The notes: generated by a model from the sequence alone, not told the origin. Shown: positions 1 to 9,742, numbered from the stretch's first letter. The stretch: DNA of 64,000 nucleotides from Paenibacillus caseinilyticus (GCF_027533645.1 NZ_JAQAGY010000006.1:62001-126000), one strand, 5' to 3'. Made by a program: numbers and translations.

Positions 1-457
1 ATTGGATGAGTCCGCCGATATTTTTCTTCTTTGCCAGTTCCATGCCGATCGTATCGAGCAAATGAAGCGTTAGTGTACTGCCCTGCACATCGATTTTGGC
101 CTTTGTCATCCAGCCGTTAATGGAAGGATGCTCCCGTTGAACCCATTCGATGAACATGCTCCAATATTCATGGGCGACACGCTCTAGCGAGACGTCCGGC
201 GTATACCTCAGAGCGAACTTGATGTTCGCAATATGAGAGAACTTGTCGCGGATCGTCTTGCAAAAGGAACGGTATACATCCTGCGGAATTACGCTGGTTT
301 TGACGATATAAAACATCCATTCCCGGTTCTTGCGGCTCGTCTCCACCTTCTCGATATAGCCGTCGCTAAAAAACGACTGGACGACATCGTTCGACACCCC
401 GGCCTGGTGCATCAGCATCTCGAACCGGTCCCGCTTCTGCGCCGTACTGCTGGTCAT
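1..457 (-). CDS. polC: DNA polymerase III PolC-type, alpha subunit, N-terminal part (cut by window edge)
   Basis: PolC is the replicative DNA polymerase of low-GC Gram-positives, with a built-in 3'-5' exonuclease. Only the first 152 or so codons are here; the gene runs off the left edge. The translation from ATG at 457 begins MTSSTAQKRDRFEMLMHQAG and continues with a stretch around residues 28-45 (DGYIEKVETSRKNREWMFYI) that matches the PolC N-terminal domain as I know it. A GGGAGGGG ribosome binding site precedes the ATG. The catalytic, PHP and exonuclease parts lie outside, so identity rests on the N-terminal similarity plus position: proS-polC adjacency is standard in Bacilli. A terminator-like hairpin sits just upstream. 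Confidence 0.88.
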   Translation of the reverse strand, partial: MTSSTAQKRDRFEMLMHQAGVSNDVVQSFFSDGYIEKVETSRKNREWMFYIVKTSVIPQDVYRSFCKTIRDKFSHIANIKFALRYTPDVSLERVAHEYWSMFIEWVQREHPSINGWMTKAKIDVQGSTLTLHLLDTIGMELAKKKNIGGLIQ

Positions 458-470
458 GCTGCCCCTCCCT

Positions 471-517
471 CATAAAAAAACAATAAAGGGCATAAGGATG
501 AGAGATCCCCTGCCCTT
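471..517 (-). promoter_or_regulatory. Terminator-like hairpin immediately upstream of polC
   Basis: On the minus strand AAGGGCA (517-511) pairs with TGCCCTT (492-486), and GGGGAT can pair with ATCC inside the loop. The hairpin is followed by TATTGTTTTTTTAT and then, after a few bases, by the polC ribosome binding site. It could be a terminator for upstream transcription with polC read by a promoter I cannot see, or an attenuator for polC. Confidence 0.55.
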
Positions 518-590
518 ATATAAAAAGGTTTAGTCGTTTTGAGATTTGAAGGCGTGGAGGCAGAGTGGGGCCTATGGGCTCCACCGCTGT

Positions 591-642
591 TGAAATCAAG
601 CTGCATTATTATGAAAAGATAAAAGGCAGCAGCTTGACTTCA
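591..642. repeat. Long imperfect inverted repeat in the proS-polC gap
   Basis: TGAAATCAAGCTGC at 591-604 is the inverse complement of GCAGCTTGACTTCA at 629-642 except at one position, with an A/T-rich 24-bp loop. It has no T-tract on either side, so it does not look like a simple terminator. It may be an RNA leader element, a protein-binding site or the remnant of a small mobile element; the sequence alone does not decide. Confidence 0.5.
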
Positions 643-784
643 AAGGAGGGCGTAAACTTTCCGCATCCCTGCTTGTCCTGGGTCAGCCAGCGAATGGTAC
701 GACTGCCCGCCAAACCTTCAAAAACAAAACTTCTAAATTACACTGCGTGGTGTAGTTGTAAAGGAACAAAACAAACATCTGCAA

Positions 785-822
785 AGCTGCTCGCCTCGGC
801 AGGAGGCCGAAGACGAGCAGCT
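785..822 (-). terminator. Probable rho-independent terminator after proS
   Basis: Read on the minus strand, AGCTGCTCG (822-814) pairs with CGAGCAGCT (793-785), and a short inner stem can form in the loop. The sequence that follows is T-rich only loosely (TTGCAGATGTTTGTTTTG), so the terminator is of moderate quality. It lies about 38 bp past the proS stop codon. Confidence 0.55.
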
Positions 823-859
823 GCCGGTACCTTGCGCGGCTCAACGAGCCAGGCGGCGA

Positions 860-2314
860 TTAATAAGCACGGCCGAAGACGACGGTGTGCTTGGAAGGCT
901 CGCCGCACACGAGGCACTTCGGTTTCTCCGGAGCGTCGAACGGTATGTTGCGGCTCGTCGCGCCGGTTTCTTCCTTAACCTGTGCTTCGCAGGCCGCGGA
1001 ACCGCACCAGCCCGACAAGGCAAAGCCGCGCTTCCCCTCAAGGAAAGTCTTCAGTTCGTCCACCGTATCCGCTTCCGTCATGTTCTCGTCGCGGAACCGC
1101 TTGGCTCGATCATACATTTCCTGATGGGTTTCCGTCAACAGCTTTTGGACCTCTTCCACGAATTGGTCTTGGAGCACTATCCGCTTCTCACCTGTGATGC
1201 GGGAGACGAGTACGACTTGTCCGTTCTCCATGTCACGCGGACCGAGCTCGACACGGATCGGAACGCCGCGCATCTCATACTCGTTGAACTTCCAGCCCGG
1301 GCTTTGATCCGGATTGTCGTCCACTTTGACGCGGACGCCGGCAGCCTTGAGCTGGCTGTACAGCTCATCCACACGCCCTACGACCGCTTCGCGGGTCTTC
1401 GGCGGTCCGATCGGAATCATGACGACCTGCGTAGGAGCGATCTTCGGAGGAAGCGCCAGTCCGCGGTCGTCGCCGTGCACCATAATCAGGGCGCCGATCA
1501 GCCGCGTGCTTACGCCCCACGAAGTCGTATGGCAGAACTGGTGGGTGTTCTCACGGTCCAGATACTTGATATCAAAAGCGACGGCGAAGTTCGTGCCGAG
1601 GTAATGCGACGTACCGGCCTGTACGGCCTTCCCGTCCTTCATCATTGCTTCGATGGAGAAGGTGTCCACCGCTCCGGCGAACTTCTCCGAAGGCGTCTTC
1701 TGGCCCATGATCACCGGTATCGCCAGATAGTTCTCCGCGAAATCCCGGTAAATGTCCAGCATCTGCATCGTTTCCTTGCGTGCATCCGCTTCGTCCTCGT
1801 GGGCTGTATGGCCTTCCTGCCACAAGAATTCGCTGGTCCGCAGGAACGGCTGTGTCCGCTTCTCCCAGCGGACGACGTTCGCCCACTGGTTGATCAGGAC
1901 AGGCAGATCGCGATACGAGTTGATCCACTCGGAATACATGTGACCGATCATCGTTTCGGAGGTCGGGCGGATTGCCAGACGCTCTTCCAGCTTCTCGCCG
2001 CCGGCTTCCGTCACCCAAGGAAGCTCGGGATTGAAGCCCTCGACATGCTCCTTTTCCTTCTGGAAAAAGCTCTCGGGAATGAACATTGGGAAGTACGCAT
2101 TGCGGTGGCCCGTTTCCTTAAAGCGGCGGTCAAGCTCCTTCTGGATATTCTCCCAGATTTCGTATCCGTCAGGCTTGAAGACGATACAACCGCGGACCGG
2201 CGAGTAGCTCATGAGGTCCGCTTTCTTGATCACATCAATATACCAGCGAGAGAAATCCTCGCCCTGCGGCGTGATTTCCTTCACGAATTGTTTGTCCTGC
2301 TTATCCTTAGCCAT
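860..2314 (-). CDS. proS: Prolyl-tRNA synthetase, short archaeal/eukaryotic type
   Basis: Charges tRNA-Pro with proline in the cytoplasm. The 484-residue protein is class II: motif 2 is near residues 150-175 (RWEKRTQPFLRTSEFLWQEG) and motif 3 near 275-290 (MVHGDDRGLALPP). It lacks the large editing insertion of the roughly 565-residue bacterial type. The C-terminal domain has two pairs of cysteines (CGSAAC and CLVC) and the chain ends in Tyr, both typical of the ProS type 3 (archaeal/eukaryotic-like) group. It sits between rseP and polC, exactly where B. subtilis carries its longer bacterial-type proS, so an in-place replacement is likely (inference). The start codon is 31 bp after rseP, suggesting cotranscription. 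Confidence 0.96.
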   Translation of the reverse strand: MAKDKQDKQFVKEITPQGEDFSRWYIDVIKKADLMSYSPVRGCIVFKPDGYEIWENIQKELDRRFKETGHRNAYFPMFIPESFFQKEKEHVEGFNPELPWVTEAGGEKLEERLAIRPTSETMIGHMYSEWINSYRDLPVLINQWANVVRWEKRTQPFLRTSEFLWQEGHTAHEDEADARKETMQMLDIYRDFAENYLAIPVIMGQKTPSEKFAGAVDTFSIEAMMKDGKAVQAGTSHYLGTNFAVAFDIKYLDRENTHQFCHTTSWGVSTRLIGALIMVHGDDRGLALPPKIAPTQVVMIPIGPPKTREAVVGRVDELYSQLKAAGVRVKVDDNPDQSPGWKFNEYEMRGVPIRVELGPRDMENGQVVLVSRITGEKRIVLQDQFVEEVQKLLTETHQEMYDRAKRFRDENMTEADTVDELKTFLEGKRGFALSGWCGSAACEAQVKEETGATSRNIPFDAPEKPKCLVCGEPSKHTVVFGRAY

Positions 2315-2345
2315 ACCTTTCGTTTCCCCCTACAACAGCCAGTTC

Positions 2346-3608
2346 TTATCCTTGAATCAGCCGCAAAATGTCATTGTACGTTACGGCAATCATCAGCAGC
2401 ATCAGCATGGCGAAGCCTACAAAATGCACCATGCTCTCCCGGCTCGGATCAATCGGCTTGCCGCGCAGCGCTTCCAGACCGAGGAATACCAGTCTGCTTC
2501 CGTCAAGCGCCGGAATGGGCAGTAGATTGAAGAGGCCGAGATAGAGGCTCATGATGGCCGTCCACGAGATATACTGAGGAATACCCGCGCTGGCCTGCTC
2601 GCTGGTGAATTCGACGATACGGACGGGACCGCCCAAATCATCCATCTTCACCTGCAGTGTAGCCAGCTTGCCGAACCCGTCCAGAATCAGCGTGGAGGCG
2701 GAGATCAAGTTTTTGCCGCCCTCCACGATCCCTTCCCCGAACCGGGTAGGACGAGTCTCCAGCGTATTCGTTACTCCCACGCGCAGCACGCCGTCTTTAT
2801 CCATGACCGGTGTAACCTGCTTATGGATCTGCGTGCCTCCGCGCTCGATCACCCAGTCCATCGGTTTGTTGGCGGAATTCTGGACGAGTTCCCGGATGCG
2901 CTCGCGGTTGGACCCGAGCGACTCCCCGTTAACCGAGATCACCACATCCCCGGACATCAGTCCCGCCTTCTCGGCAGCCGAGCCGGCTACAGCGTCCTGA
3001 ATCATTACGCGTCCGGTCGGCACGCCGATCATAAATACGACGGCAACGAAGAGAAGGAACGCCAGGATGAAGTTCATCAGCGGTCCCGCAAAAATGGACA
3101 GCGCACGCTGGCCGACGGTTTTGCTGCCGAACTGACGATCCCAGGGGGCAATCTGCGTTTCGGTCTCTTTATTGACAAGCAGGGCCTGCGGATGGATGCT
3201 GTACTGCTCCAACGCCCCATCCACGTCAAGCCGCAGTTCGAGTTTCCGCTCCAAATCGATCTCTTCGACCAGTCCTTCGACGGCACCGGAACGATTCTCA
3301 AAATCGGTGACATAAATGTGAGACACCTGGCTGCCGTTCAACTTGACTGCGATCCGCTGGCCCGGAGTAATCTGCACGAGTTCCGGATCTTCACCGGCCA
3401 TGCGGACGAACCCGCCAATAGGCAGCAGCCGGAGCGTATACCGCGTTTCTTTCCTTTTGAAGGAGAACAACTTGGGTCCGAATCCGATGGCGAACTCCCT
3501 GACGAGAATCCCTGCCCGCTGGGCGAAGTAAAAATGTCCCCACTCGTGAATCGTCACGAGAACAAAAAACAAGAGCATAATTTGGAAAACGTTCTGCAGC
3601 GTAGCCAA
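2346..3608 (-). CDS. rseP: Site-2 intramembrane zinc metalloprotease RseP/RasP
   Basis: Cleaves membrane-embedded substrates such as anti-sigma factors and signal peptide remnants. The 420-residue protein starts with a membrane segment holding the zinc motif HEWGH at residues 21-25 (usual form HExGH). A PDZ domain follows in the middle (around 200-260), and the second metal-binding motif PALDGSRL is near residue 365, followed by a last membrane helix. The start codon is TTG at 3608, supported by an AGGAGG site 11 nt upstream and by the fit of the N-terminus to B. subtilis RasP. The gene lies between dxr and proS as in Bacilli. The 263-bp gap to dxr may hold an additional promoter. Confidence 0.95.
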   Translation of the reverse strand: MATLQNVFQIMLLFFVLVTIHEWGHFYFAQRAGILVREFAIGFGPKLFSFKRKETRYTLRLLPIGGFVRMAGEDPELVQITPGQRIAVKLNGSQVSHIYVTDFENRSGAVEGLVEEIDLERKLELRLDVDGALEQYSIHPQALLVNKETETQIAPWDRQFGSKTVGQRALSIFAGPLMNFILAFLLFVAVVFMIGVPTGRVMIQDAVAGSAAEKAGLMSGDVVISVNGESLGSNRERIRELVQNSANKPMDWVIERGGTQIHKQVTPVMDKDGVLRVGVTNTLETRPTRFGEGIVEGGKNLISASTLILDGFGKLATLQVKMDDLGGPVRIVEFTSEQASAGIPQYISWTAIMSLYLGLFNLLPIPALDGSRLVFLGLEALRGKPIDPSRESMVHFVGFAMLMLLMIAVTYNDILRLIQG

Positions 3609-3871
3609 TGCTTATGCGGCCTCCTTAAACACCTATGTTCGTAGTGAAAGCTTATGGGCTGTATTATCATAAGATTAACATTATTGCCGAAGGGAATACA
3701 AGCTGACTGGCCCTGCAGTACTTGCAGATTGTGATTCCGTCCTGACAACTTACTTGCCCAAAGCGATACAGGAAGGACCAGGGGGCATTTTCGTCCCGGT
3801 CCATTGCATGTCTACATACGAACTTATATGTTGCGTGCCGCCAAAAGATGTCTCGCCCGCCTTGCTGCGCC

Positions 3872-5017
3872 TTATCCTCTCACAGCCGCGGCTGCCCCTC
3901 TCGCCCACAGGTCGATCTCGGTAATCGTGTCGAGATCCGGAGACGCGATCGTGCTGTGCTTCTCCATGACGCCTTCGATGATCCGCTCGATATCCAGAAA
4001 GGCCACCTCGCCCTTCAGGAACCGCTCGACCGCCACCTCATTGGCCGCATTGAACACGGTTGGCATCGAGCCGCCTGCCCGTCCGCTCTCATAAGCCATC
4101 CGCAGGCAGGGAAACCGTTCGAAATCCATCTCGCGGAAATGCAGCTTTCCGATGTCCGCCAGCCGCAGTCTCTCCGATGGGGTCTTCATCCGGCGAGGAT
4201 AAGTCAACGCATACTGGATCGGCACCCGCATATCGGGCATCCCAAGCTGAGCGATAACGCTGTAATCCTCAAACTCGACGAAGGAGTGGATGATGCTCTC
4301 GGGATGGATCATCACCTCAATCTGATCATAGGAAAGCCCAAACAGCCAGTGGGCTTCCATCACTTCCAGTCCTTTGTTGACCATGGTCGCCGAATCGATC
4401 GTTACCTTTGCTCCCATCGACCAATTCGGATGGTTAAGCGCATCCTCGACCGTTACGCCCTGCAGCTGGTCCCGGGTGCGGTCCCGAAAGGAGCCTCCGG
4501 AAGCAGTCAGCGTGATTTTATGTATATCGCCCAGCGATTCCCCGTTCAAACACTGAAAAATCGCGGAATGCTCGCTGTCGATCGGCAGAAGACTGACACC
4601 CTTGCGGCGAGCGGCCTCCGTTACGAGATGCCCTCCGCTCACCAGCGTCTCCTTGTTGGCGAGACCAATGTGCTTGCCTGCCTGTACGGCCGCAAGCGTC
4701 GGACGCAGTCCCTGGCTGCCTACAACGGCCGTGACGACCAGCTCCGCATCCGTGCCGGCCGCGATCTCCGTTAAGCCTTCTTGACCGAACAGCACCGGAA
4801 TGCCGGCAGGGATCTGGTCCGCCACTTCCCGTGCCAGCTCTTTCGTAGCCACCGACACTTTACTTGGGTTAAACTGCCTTATCTGCTCCAGGAGCAGCGG
4901 AACATTGTAACCCCCCGCGAGGCCTTCCACGGAGTACAAATCCGGATAATGGGATACTACGTCGAGTGTTTGGGTTCCGATGGAACCGGTGGAGCCCAGA
5001 ATACTGATTTTCTTCAA
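3872..5017 (-). CDS. dxr: 1-deoxy-D-xylulose 5-phosphate reductoisomerase
   Basis: Converts DXP to methylerythritol 4-phosphate with NADPH, the committed step of the MEP isoprenoid pathway. The 381-residue length is normal. The N-terminus has the Rossmann motif GSTGSIGTQ (residues 7-15). The metal and substrate region [10 protein letters not shown] and the loop ASGGSFRD are present mid-protein. The neighbour cdsA is 47 bp upstream and uppS is close, so isoprenoid supply and undecaprenyl-PP synthesis sit in one operon, as in B. subtilis. Confidence 0.97.
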   Translation of the reverse strand: MKKISILGSTGSIGTQTLDVVSHYPDLYSVEGLAGGYNVPLLLEQIRQFNPSKVSVATKELAREVADQIPAGIPVLFGQEGLTEIAAGTDAELVVTAVVGSQGLRPTLAAVQAGKHIGLANKETLVSGGHLVTEAARRKGVSLLPIDSEHSAIFQCLNGESLGDIHKITLTASGGSFRDRTRDQLQGVTVEDALNHPNWSMGAKVTIDSATMVNKGLEVMEAHWLFGLSYDQIEVMIHPESIIHSFVEFEDYSVIAQLGMPDMRVPIQYALTYPRRMKTPSERLRLADIGKLHFREMDFERFPCLRMAYESGRAGGSMPTVFNAANEVAVERFLKGEVAFLDIERIIEGVMEKHSTIASPDLDTITEIDLWARGAAAAVRG

Positions 5018-5064
5018 AAGGGATTCACCTCTGTATGCTTAGAACTTGCGGATTCCCTTGCGGG

Positions 5065-5868
5065 CTACATGTGCGGTATGAGATACAGGAGCTGAAGAAA
5101 CGGGAACACGATCAACCACGAATCCGTACGGTCCAGCACGCCTCCGTGCCCCGGCAGCAGGTTGCCCGAATCCTTAATCCCTTTGACGCGCTTATATGCG
5201 GATTGAATCAGATCACCCAGCTGTCCCACGACCGCAATCACAAGTCCGATCCAAGCCGCTTGGGGGAAGGTGAGGATATCGGGCCGCAGCCATGCGAAGA
5301 TGAGGGCCACGATAATCGAGACGACTACGCCGCCCAGTGCGCCTTCGATGGACTTCTTGGGAGAGATGGTGGGCCACAGAGGGGTTTTTCCAATTTGGGA
5401 TCCGATAAAGTAAGCGCCGGAATCCGTCGACCAAATGCAAAGAAATACGAGGAGCGTCCAAAACAACCCTTCCTCCGGGCCGTTGCGGGTCTCCACCATA
5501 TAATGAAAGCCGACTCCGACATATACCATACCGATAAAGGCCATGGCCACATGGTCGATCGTGATTTTGTTCTTGGAGACCACGGTAGCCGCCATAAAGA
5601 CGAACATCGATACCCATATGAGCTGGGTCAACGTGATCCCTGTACTTCCCCAGGGAATGATCAGGGCGAATACGCCCACATATCCGATAACAGGAAGGGC
5701 TCTGCCTTCTTTCAGTCCGTTCATACGCAAAAATTCATCATACCCGATCAGGGCGAGAATCAGGATTAGTCCCGTATACCAGGAGCCGCCCAGATACAAG
5801 AGGAGCAAAAACCCGAGACCCGCTGCAATTCCAGTAACAATCCGCTGCTTCAAGGACCATTCCTCCAA
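5065..5868 (-). CDS. cdsA: Phosphatidate cytidylyltransferase
   Basis: Makes CDP-diacylglycerol from phosphatidic acid and CTP for phospholipid synthesis in the membrane. The 267-residue protein is strongly hydrophobic with about seven or eight membrane segments. The family signature is near the C-terminus (KRVKGIKDSGNLLPGHGG followed by VLDRTDS). It sits 49 bp after uppS and 47 bp before dxr in the conserved operon. Confidence 0.96.
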   Translation of the reverse strand: MEEWSLKQRIVTGIAAGLGFLLLLYLGGSWYTGLILILALIGYDEFLRMNGLKEGRALPVIGYVGVFALIIPWGSTGITLTQLIWVSMFVFMAATVVSKNKITIDHVAMAFIGMVYVGVGFHYMVETRNGPEEGLFWTLLVFLCIWSTDSGAYFIGSQIGKTPLWPTISPKKSIEGALGGVVVSIIVALIFAWLRPDILTFPQAAWIGLVIAVVGQLGDLIQSAYKRVKGIKDSGNLLPGHGGVLDRTDSWLIVFPFLQLLYLIPHM

Positions 5869-5917
5869 TGTCTTTGCAACCGGCGGCCCGGCAGCTTACG
5901 CGCCTCGGAACCGCCGG

Positions 5918-6685
5918 TTACAAGCCGCCGTATCTTCTTGCGCGGCGCTGATATTCCTGTACCGCTTCAAAGAAATGCTCTTCCGTGAACTCGGGCCAAC
6001 ACAAATCCGTGAACACGAGCTCGGAATAAGCAAGCTGCCACAGCATAAAGTTGCTTATTCGCAGTTCCCCGCTGGTACGGATAAGCAGGTCCGGATCCGG
6101 CAGCGGATCGGTTAAGAGATACTTCGAGAATCGGGCCTCATCGATTTCTTCAGGCTTCAGCTTCCCCTCTGCCGCATCTTGTGCGATCTGCTGGATGCCG
6201 CGGAGCATTTCTTTACGGCTGCCGTAATTCAAAGCAAAATTTAAGATAAGGCCAGTATTATTTGCAGTCCGGTCAATGGCATCTTGTACCGCTTTGAGCG
6301 TATACTCGGGTAGCCCCTCCTGCCATCCGGTCATCCGGATCCGGACGTTATTGGCGACCAGCTCATCGATTTCTTTGGGAAAGAACTCCAGAGGCAGCTT
6401 CATGAGGTAATCGACTTCCTCTTTGGGCCGCTTCCAGTTTTCTGTGGAGAAGGCGTACAAGGTAAGCACGTTCACGCCGATGCTGTTTGCCGCCATCGTA
6501 ATCTTCTTCACGTTCTTCATTCCGGAATGGTGGCCTGCCACACGAGGCAGTCCGCGCTTTTGGGCCCACCGTCCGTTACCGTCCATGATGACGGCCACAT
6601 GGTTTGGAATATTGTCTGCAGCCAGCCCTCGGGCGGAATCCTCACCCTCCGTATTGCTTCCAAACCATTTCTTGAATGGTATCAT
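5918..6685 (-). CDS. uppS: Undecaprenyl pyrophosphate synthase (cis-prenyltransferase)
   Basis: Condenses isopentenyl-PP units onto farnesyl-PP to give the C55 lipid carrier for cell-wall polymers. The 255-residue protein carries the signature VAVIMDGNGRWAQKRGLP near residues 31-48, with the catalytic Asp, and the C-terminal ELVFTDLCWPEF motif. The first 25 or so residues form a non-conserved extension, as in Bacillus homologues. A hairpin lies between it and frr. Confidence 0.97.
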   Translation of the reverse strand: MIPFKKWFGSNTEGEDSARGLAADNIPNHVAVIMDGNGRWAQKRGLPRVAGHHSGMKNVKKITMAANSIGVNVLTLYAFSTENWKRPKEEVDYLMKLPLEFFPKEIDELVANNVRIRMTGWQEGLPEYTLKAVQDAIDRTANNTGLILNFALNYGSRKEMLRGIQQIAQDAAEGKLKPEEIDEARFSKYLLTDPLPDPDLLIRTSGELRISNFMLWQLAYSELVFTDLCWPEFTEEHFFEAVQEYQRRARRYGGL

Positions 6686-6713
6686 TCCTATGTTCCCCCA
6701 TCAGGAAAGACTA

Positions 6714-6739
6714 AAGCCCCCTAAAAAATAGGGGGTCTT
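6714..6739 (-). terminator. Hairpin between frr and uppS, possible partial terminator
   Basis: On the minus strand AAGACCCCCTA pairs with TAGGGGGCTT around an all-T loop, followed by TAGTCTTTCC. The stem is perfect for seven G-C-rich pairs. It lies 7 bp past the frr stop codon. The weak T-tract suggests partial termination or an mRNA-stabilising stem that lowers downstream expression. Confidence 0.6.
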
Positions 6740-6745
6740 CACCAA

Positions 6746-7300
6746 TTACACTTCCATAATTTCCTTTTCTTTTGCAACCAACACTTTGTCCACTTCAGCA
6801 ATATGCTTGTCGGTCATCTTCTGAATATCTTCCTGATGTCCGCGGGACTCATCTTCCGAGATGCCGTTCTTCTCGAGCTTCTTGATGTCGTCGTTGGCAT
6901 CACGGCGAATGTTGCGGATAGCGACTTTGGCTTCTTCTCCAGCTTTACGGGTCATCTTCACGAGATCCGCGCGGCGCTCTTCCGTCAAGGCAGGAATCAC
7001 GATACGGATCGAACTTCCGTCGTTCGAAGGCGTAAGACCGAGGTCCGATTTCATGATGGCTTTCTCAATAGCCGCTACCGAGCCCTTGTCCCAAGGCTGA
7101 ATCATCAGCGTGCGGGAATCCGGCGTATTGATATTGGCCAGTTGGTTAACAGGCGTCATCGCACCGTAATATTCCACCTGAATCCGGTCTAGCAGCGCCG
7201 GAGTCGCACGTCCCGCCCGAAGGGACGCGAGCTCCTTTTTCAAGCTGCCAATGGCTTTTTCCATACGGTCTTCGGCGTTCTTCTTGATCGATTGGGGCAT
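6746..7300 (-). CDS. frr: Ribosome recycling factor
   Basis: Splits post-termination ribosomes together with EF-G. The 184-residue length is standard for RRF. Recognisable stretches are [19 protein letters not shown] near residues 28-46 and RREEDY-type replaced by [16 protein letters not shown] in the middle. The long paired helices predicted by the repeated Glu/Lys pattern fit the three-helix bundle domain. It starts 3 bp after pyrH ends, so the two are tightly coupled. Confidence 0.97.
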   Translation of the reverse strand: MPQSIKKNAEDRMEKAIGSLKKELASLRAGRATPALLDRIQVEYYGAMTPVNQLANINTPDSRTLMIQPWDKGSVAAIEKAIMKSDLGLTPSNDGSSIRIVIPALTEERRADLVKMTRKAGEEAKVAIRNIRRDANDDIKKLEKNGISEDESRGHQEDIQKMTDKHIAEVDKVLVAKEKEIMEV

Positions 7301-7303
7301 TGC

Positions 7304-8050
<747 letters not shown>

Positions 8051-8090
8051 CTACCCGCATCTTTACCATGCGTTCTATCTATAGTTAGAA

Positions 8091-8115
8091 AAGAAGGAAC
8101 ACAAAGTAGTGTTCC
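8091..8115 (-). terminator. Terminator-like hairpin between tsf and pyrH
   Basis: GGAACAC pairs perfectly with GTGTTCC around a 6-nt loop and is followed on the minus strand by TTCTTTTCT. It lies 24 bp after the tsf stop and 70 bp before the pyrH start. It probably lets only part of rpsB-tsf transcription continue into pyrH. Confidence 0.65.
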
Positions 8116-8139
8116 ATCTTGGCTAGCTTCTATGACGTC

Positions 8140-8790
8140 TTACAGCTTCACTTGGGACATAACTTCTTCAGCGAAGTTCTCTTGCTTCTTCTCGAGGCCT
8201 TCACCGAGTTCGAAGCGGGCAAAACGGCGAATCGAAATGTTCTCGCCGATCGTCGAGATCTTCTCGTTGAGCATTGCAGAGATCGTCTTGTCCGGATCTT
8301 TGATGAACGGCTGTTCCATCAGACAGAACTCTTCATAGTACTTGCTCATGCGGCCTTCTACCATCTTGTCGACGATGTGAGCCGGCTTGCCTTCATTCAG
8401 AGCTTGTGCTTTCAGGATCTCACGCTCTTTGTCGAGCGCTTCCTGAGGCACTTCTTCACGGCGTACATAGCTCGGGTTCGCTGCAGCGATCTGCATAGCG
8501 ATGTCACGCACGAAAGCGCGGAACTGGTCTGTCTTTGCCACGAAGTCAGTTTCGCAGTTGACTTCGACGAGAACGCCTACGCGGCCGCCGCCGTGGATGT
8601 AGGATTCAACAACGCCTTCTGTAGCAATACGGCCCGCTTTGTTTGCCGCTGCCGCAAGACCCTTCTCGCGAAGGATTTCGGAAGCTTTCGTAAGATCGCC
8701 GCCCGCTTCTTCCAGTGCTTTCTTGCAATCGAGCATGCCTGCTCCTGTTTTTTCGCGCAATTCTTTAACTGCTGCCGCATTTACCGCCAT
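8140..8790 (-). CDS. tsf: Translation elongation factor Ts (short form)
   Basis: Nucleotide exchange factor for EF-Tu. The N-terminal UBA-like region ([20 protein letters not shown]) is clear, followed by the conserved core [10 protein letters not shown] near residue 80. The protein is 216 residues, shorter than the roughly 290-residue B. subtilis or E. coli EF-Ts, and lacks most of the second core half. This resembles the compact Thermus-type and other Paenibacillus EF-Ts. It ends in a normal stop and I see no frameshift, so the short form appears genuine. Confidence 0.96.
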   Translation of the reverse strand: MAVNAAAVKELREKTGAGMLDCKKALEEAGGDLTKASEILREKGLAAAANKAGRIATEGVVESYIHGGGRVGVLVEVNCETDFVAKTDQFRAFVRDIAMQIAAANPSYVRREEVPQEALDKEREILKAQALNEGKPAHIVDKMVEGRMSKYYEEFCLMEQPFIKDPDKTISAMLNEKISTIGENISIRRFARFELGEGLEKKQENFAEEVMSQVKL

Positions 8791-8823
8791 GATGTGGCCT
8801 CCCTCAAAAATTTATGTACTCCC

Positions 8824-8869
8824 AAAAAAAGGGCGGTGAAAGGATTTTGCACCTTTAAACCACCCTTTT
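8824..8869 (-). terminator. Terminator-like hairpin between rpsB and tsf
   Basis: On the minus strand AAAAGGGTGGTTTAAAGG pairs with CCTTTCACCGCCCTTTT with one unpaired base, followed by a run of T. It occupies most of the 94-bp gap. rpsB and tsf are normally cotranscribed, so this is probably a partial terminator that sets S2 above EF-Ts. Confidence 0.7.
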
Positions 8870-8884
8870 CTTATTCATAACATG

Positions 8885-9589
8885 TTAAGCTGTCGTTTGC
8901 TCGCCTTGGTGCGCTTCGATTACCGCGTCTGCAATTTTAGCTGTGAGCAGCTTCACTGCACGGATCGCGTCATCGTTACCCGGAATCACGTAGTCGATTT
9001 CGTCCGGATCGCAGTTTGTATCAACGATACCTACGATTGGGATACCCAGTTTACGAGCTTCCGCAACAGCGATACGCTCTTTACGCGGGTCGATTACGAA
9101 CAGCGCGCTAGGCAGGCCTTTCATATGAGAGATACCGCCCAGGAACTTCTCGAGGCGATCTTTCTCTTTGCGAAGAATGATAACTTCTTTCTTCGGCAGA
9201 ACTTCAAATGTGCCGTCCTGCTCCCATTTCTCGAGCGTGTGGAGACGGTCGATCCGCTTTTGGATCGTTTGGAAGTTGGTCAGCGTGCCGCCGAGCCAAC
9301 GTTGGTTGATGTAGAACATGCCGCAACGCTCAGCTTCTTCCTTAACGGAATCTTGAGCTTGCTTTTTCGTACCTACGAACAGGATTGTCCCGTTCTCGCC
9401 GGCTACGGATTTGACGAAGTTATAAGCTTCCTCTACCTTTTTAACCGTTTTTTGCAGGTCGATAATGTAAATCCCGTTTCTTTCAGTGAAGATGTATCTG
9501 TCCATTTTCGGGTTCCAACGACGCGTCTGGTGACCGAAGTGTACCCCAGCTTCAAGAAGCTGCTTCATGGAGATAACTGCCATCCTCAC
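8885..9589 (-). CDS. rpsB: 30S ribosomal protein S2
   Basis: Structural protein of the small subunit. The 234-residue length is normal. The N-terminus [20 protein letters not shown] and the later segment [20 protein letters not shown] are diagnostic. The translation shown begins [15 protein letters not shown]; the second Met (MAVISMKQ, at 9583) is the more usual start and is preceded by GAGGAGGTGTGTGAGG. It leads the rpsB-polC operon behind a clear promoter. Confidence 0.97.
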   Translation of the reverse strand: MRMAVISMKQLLEAGVHFGHQTRRWNPKMDRYIFTERNGIYIIDLQKTVKKVEEAYNFVKSVAGENGTILFVGTKKQAQDSVKEEAERCGMFYINQRWLGGTLTNFQTIQKRIDRLHTLEKWEQDGTFEVLPKKEVIILRKEKDRLEKFLGGISHMKGLPSALFVIDPRKERIAVAEARKLGIPIVGIVDTNCDPDEIDYVIPGNDDAIRAVKLLTAKIADAVIEAHQGEQTTA

Positions 9590-9713
9590 ACACCTCCTCT
9601 AGTTTTGGTTTTGTGTGAATTCCTCCGCTGATCTCATCTTCCAGCGAAACTTCCACCGTGGAAGCACCCTCACTGGAATTAATCAAGCGTGTGGATTTTT
9701 AACACCGAGAACT
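9590..9713 (-). promoter_or_regulatory. rpsB 5' leader with two stem-loops
   Basis: The RNA from the promoter to rpsB is about 115 nt. Two stem-loops are visible on the minus strand: CTTCC/GGAAG and CGCTG/CAGCG. Leaders of ribosomal protein genes often bind the protein product, so autoregulation by S2 is possible, but I do not recognise a named S2 leader motif here. Confidence 0.4.
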
Positions 9714-9742
9714 ACTATAACACAAGAGCCCATCGTATGCAA
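9714..9742 (-). promoter_or_regulatory. SigA-type promoter for the rpsB operon
   Basis: The -35 box TTGCAT (9742-9737) and -10 box TATAGT (9719-9714) on the minus strand are separated by exactly 17 bp. It lies between the fla/che terminator and rpsB, so it starts a new transcription unit. Confidence 0.8.

Larger units (their letters stand above)
458..859. other. 402-bp intergenic region between proS and polC
   Basis: I see no credible gene here. In the minus-strand direction it holds a stem-loop just after proS (about 814-822 with 85-93 of the 700s block), a long inverted repeat (591-604 with 629-642) and a terminator-like hairpin directly before the polC ribosome binding site. The open frame on the plus strand from 565 runs antisense into proS, is Arg/Ser-rich and looks non-coding. 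I could not identify a convincing promoter for polC, although the spacer is long enough to hold one. Confidence 0.6.

Noticed and set aside
565..978. Plus-strand frame of 137 codons beginning in the polC-proS gap
   Set aside because: Arg/Ser-rich, no ribosome binding site, runs antisense into proS, and resembles no family I know.
887..2530. Long plus-strand open frame antisense to proS
   Set aside because: It is an open shadow of a G/C-rich gene. The minus-strand frame encodes clear ProS motifs.
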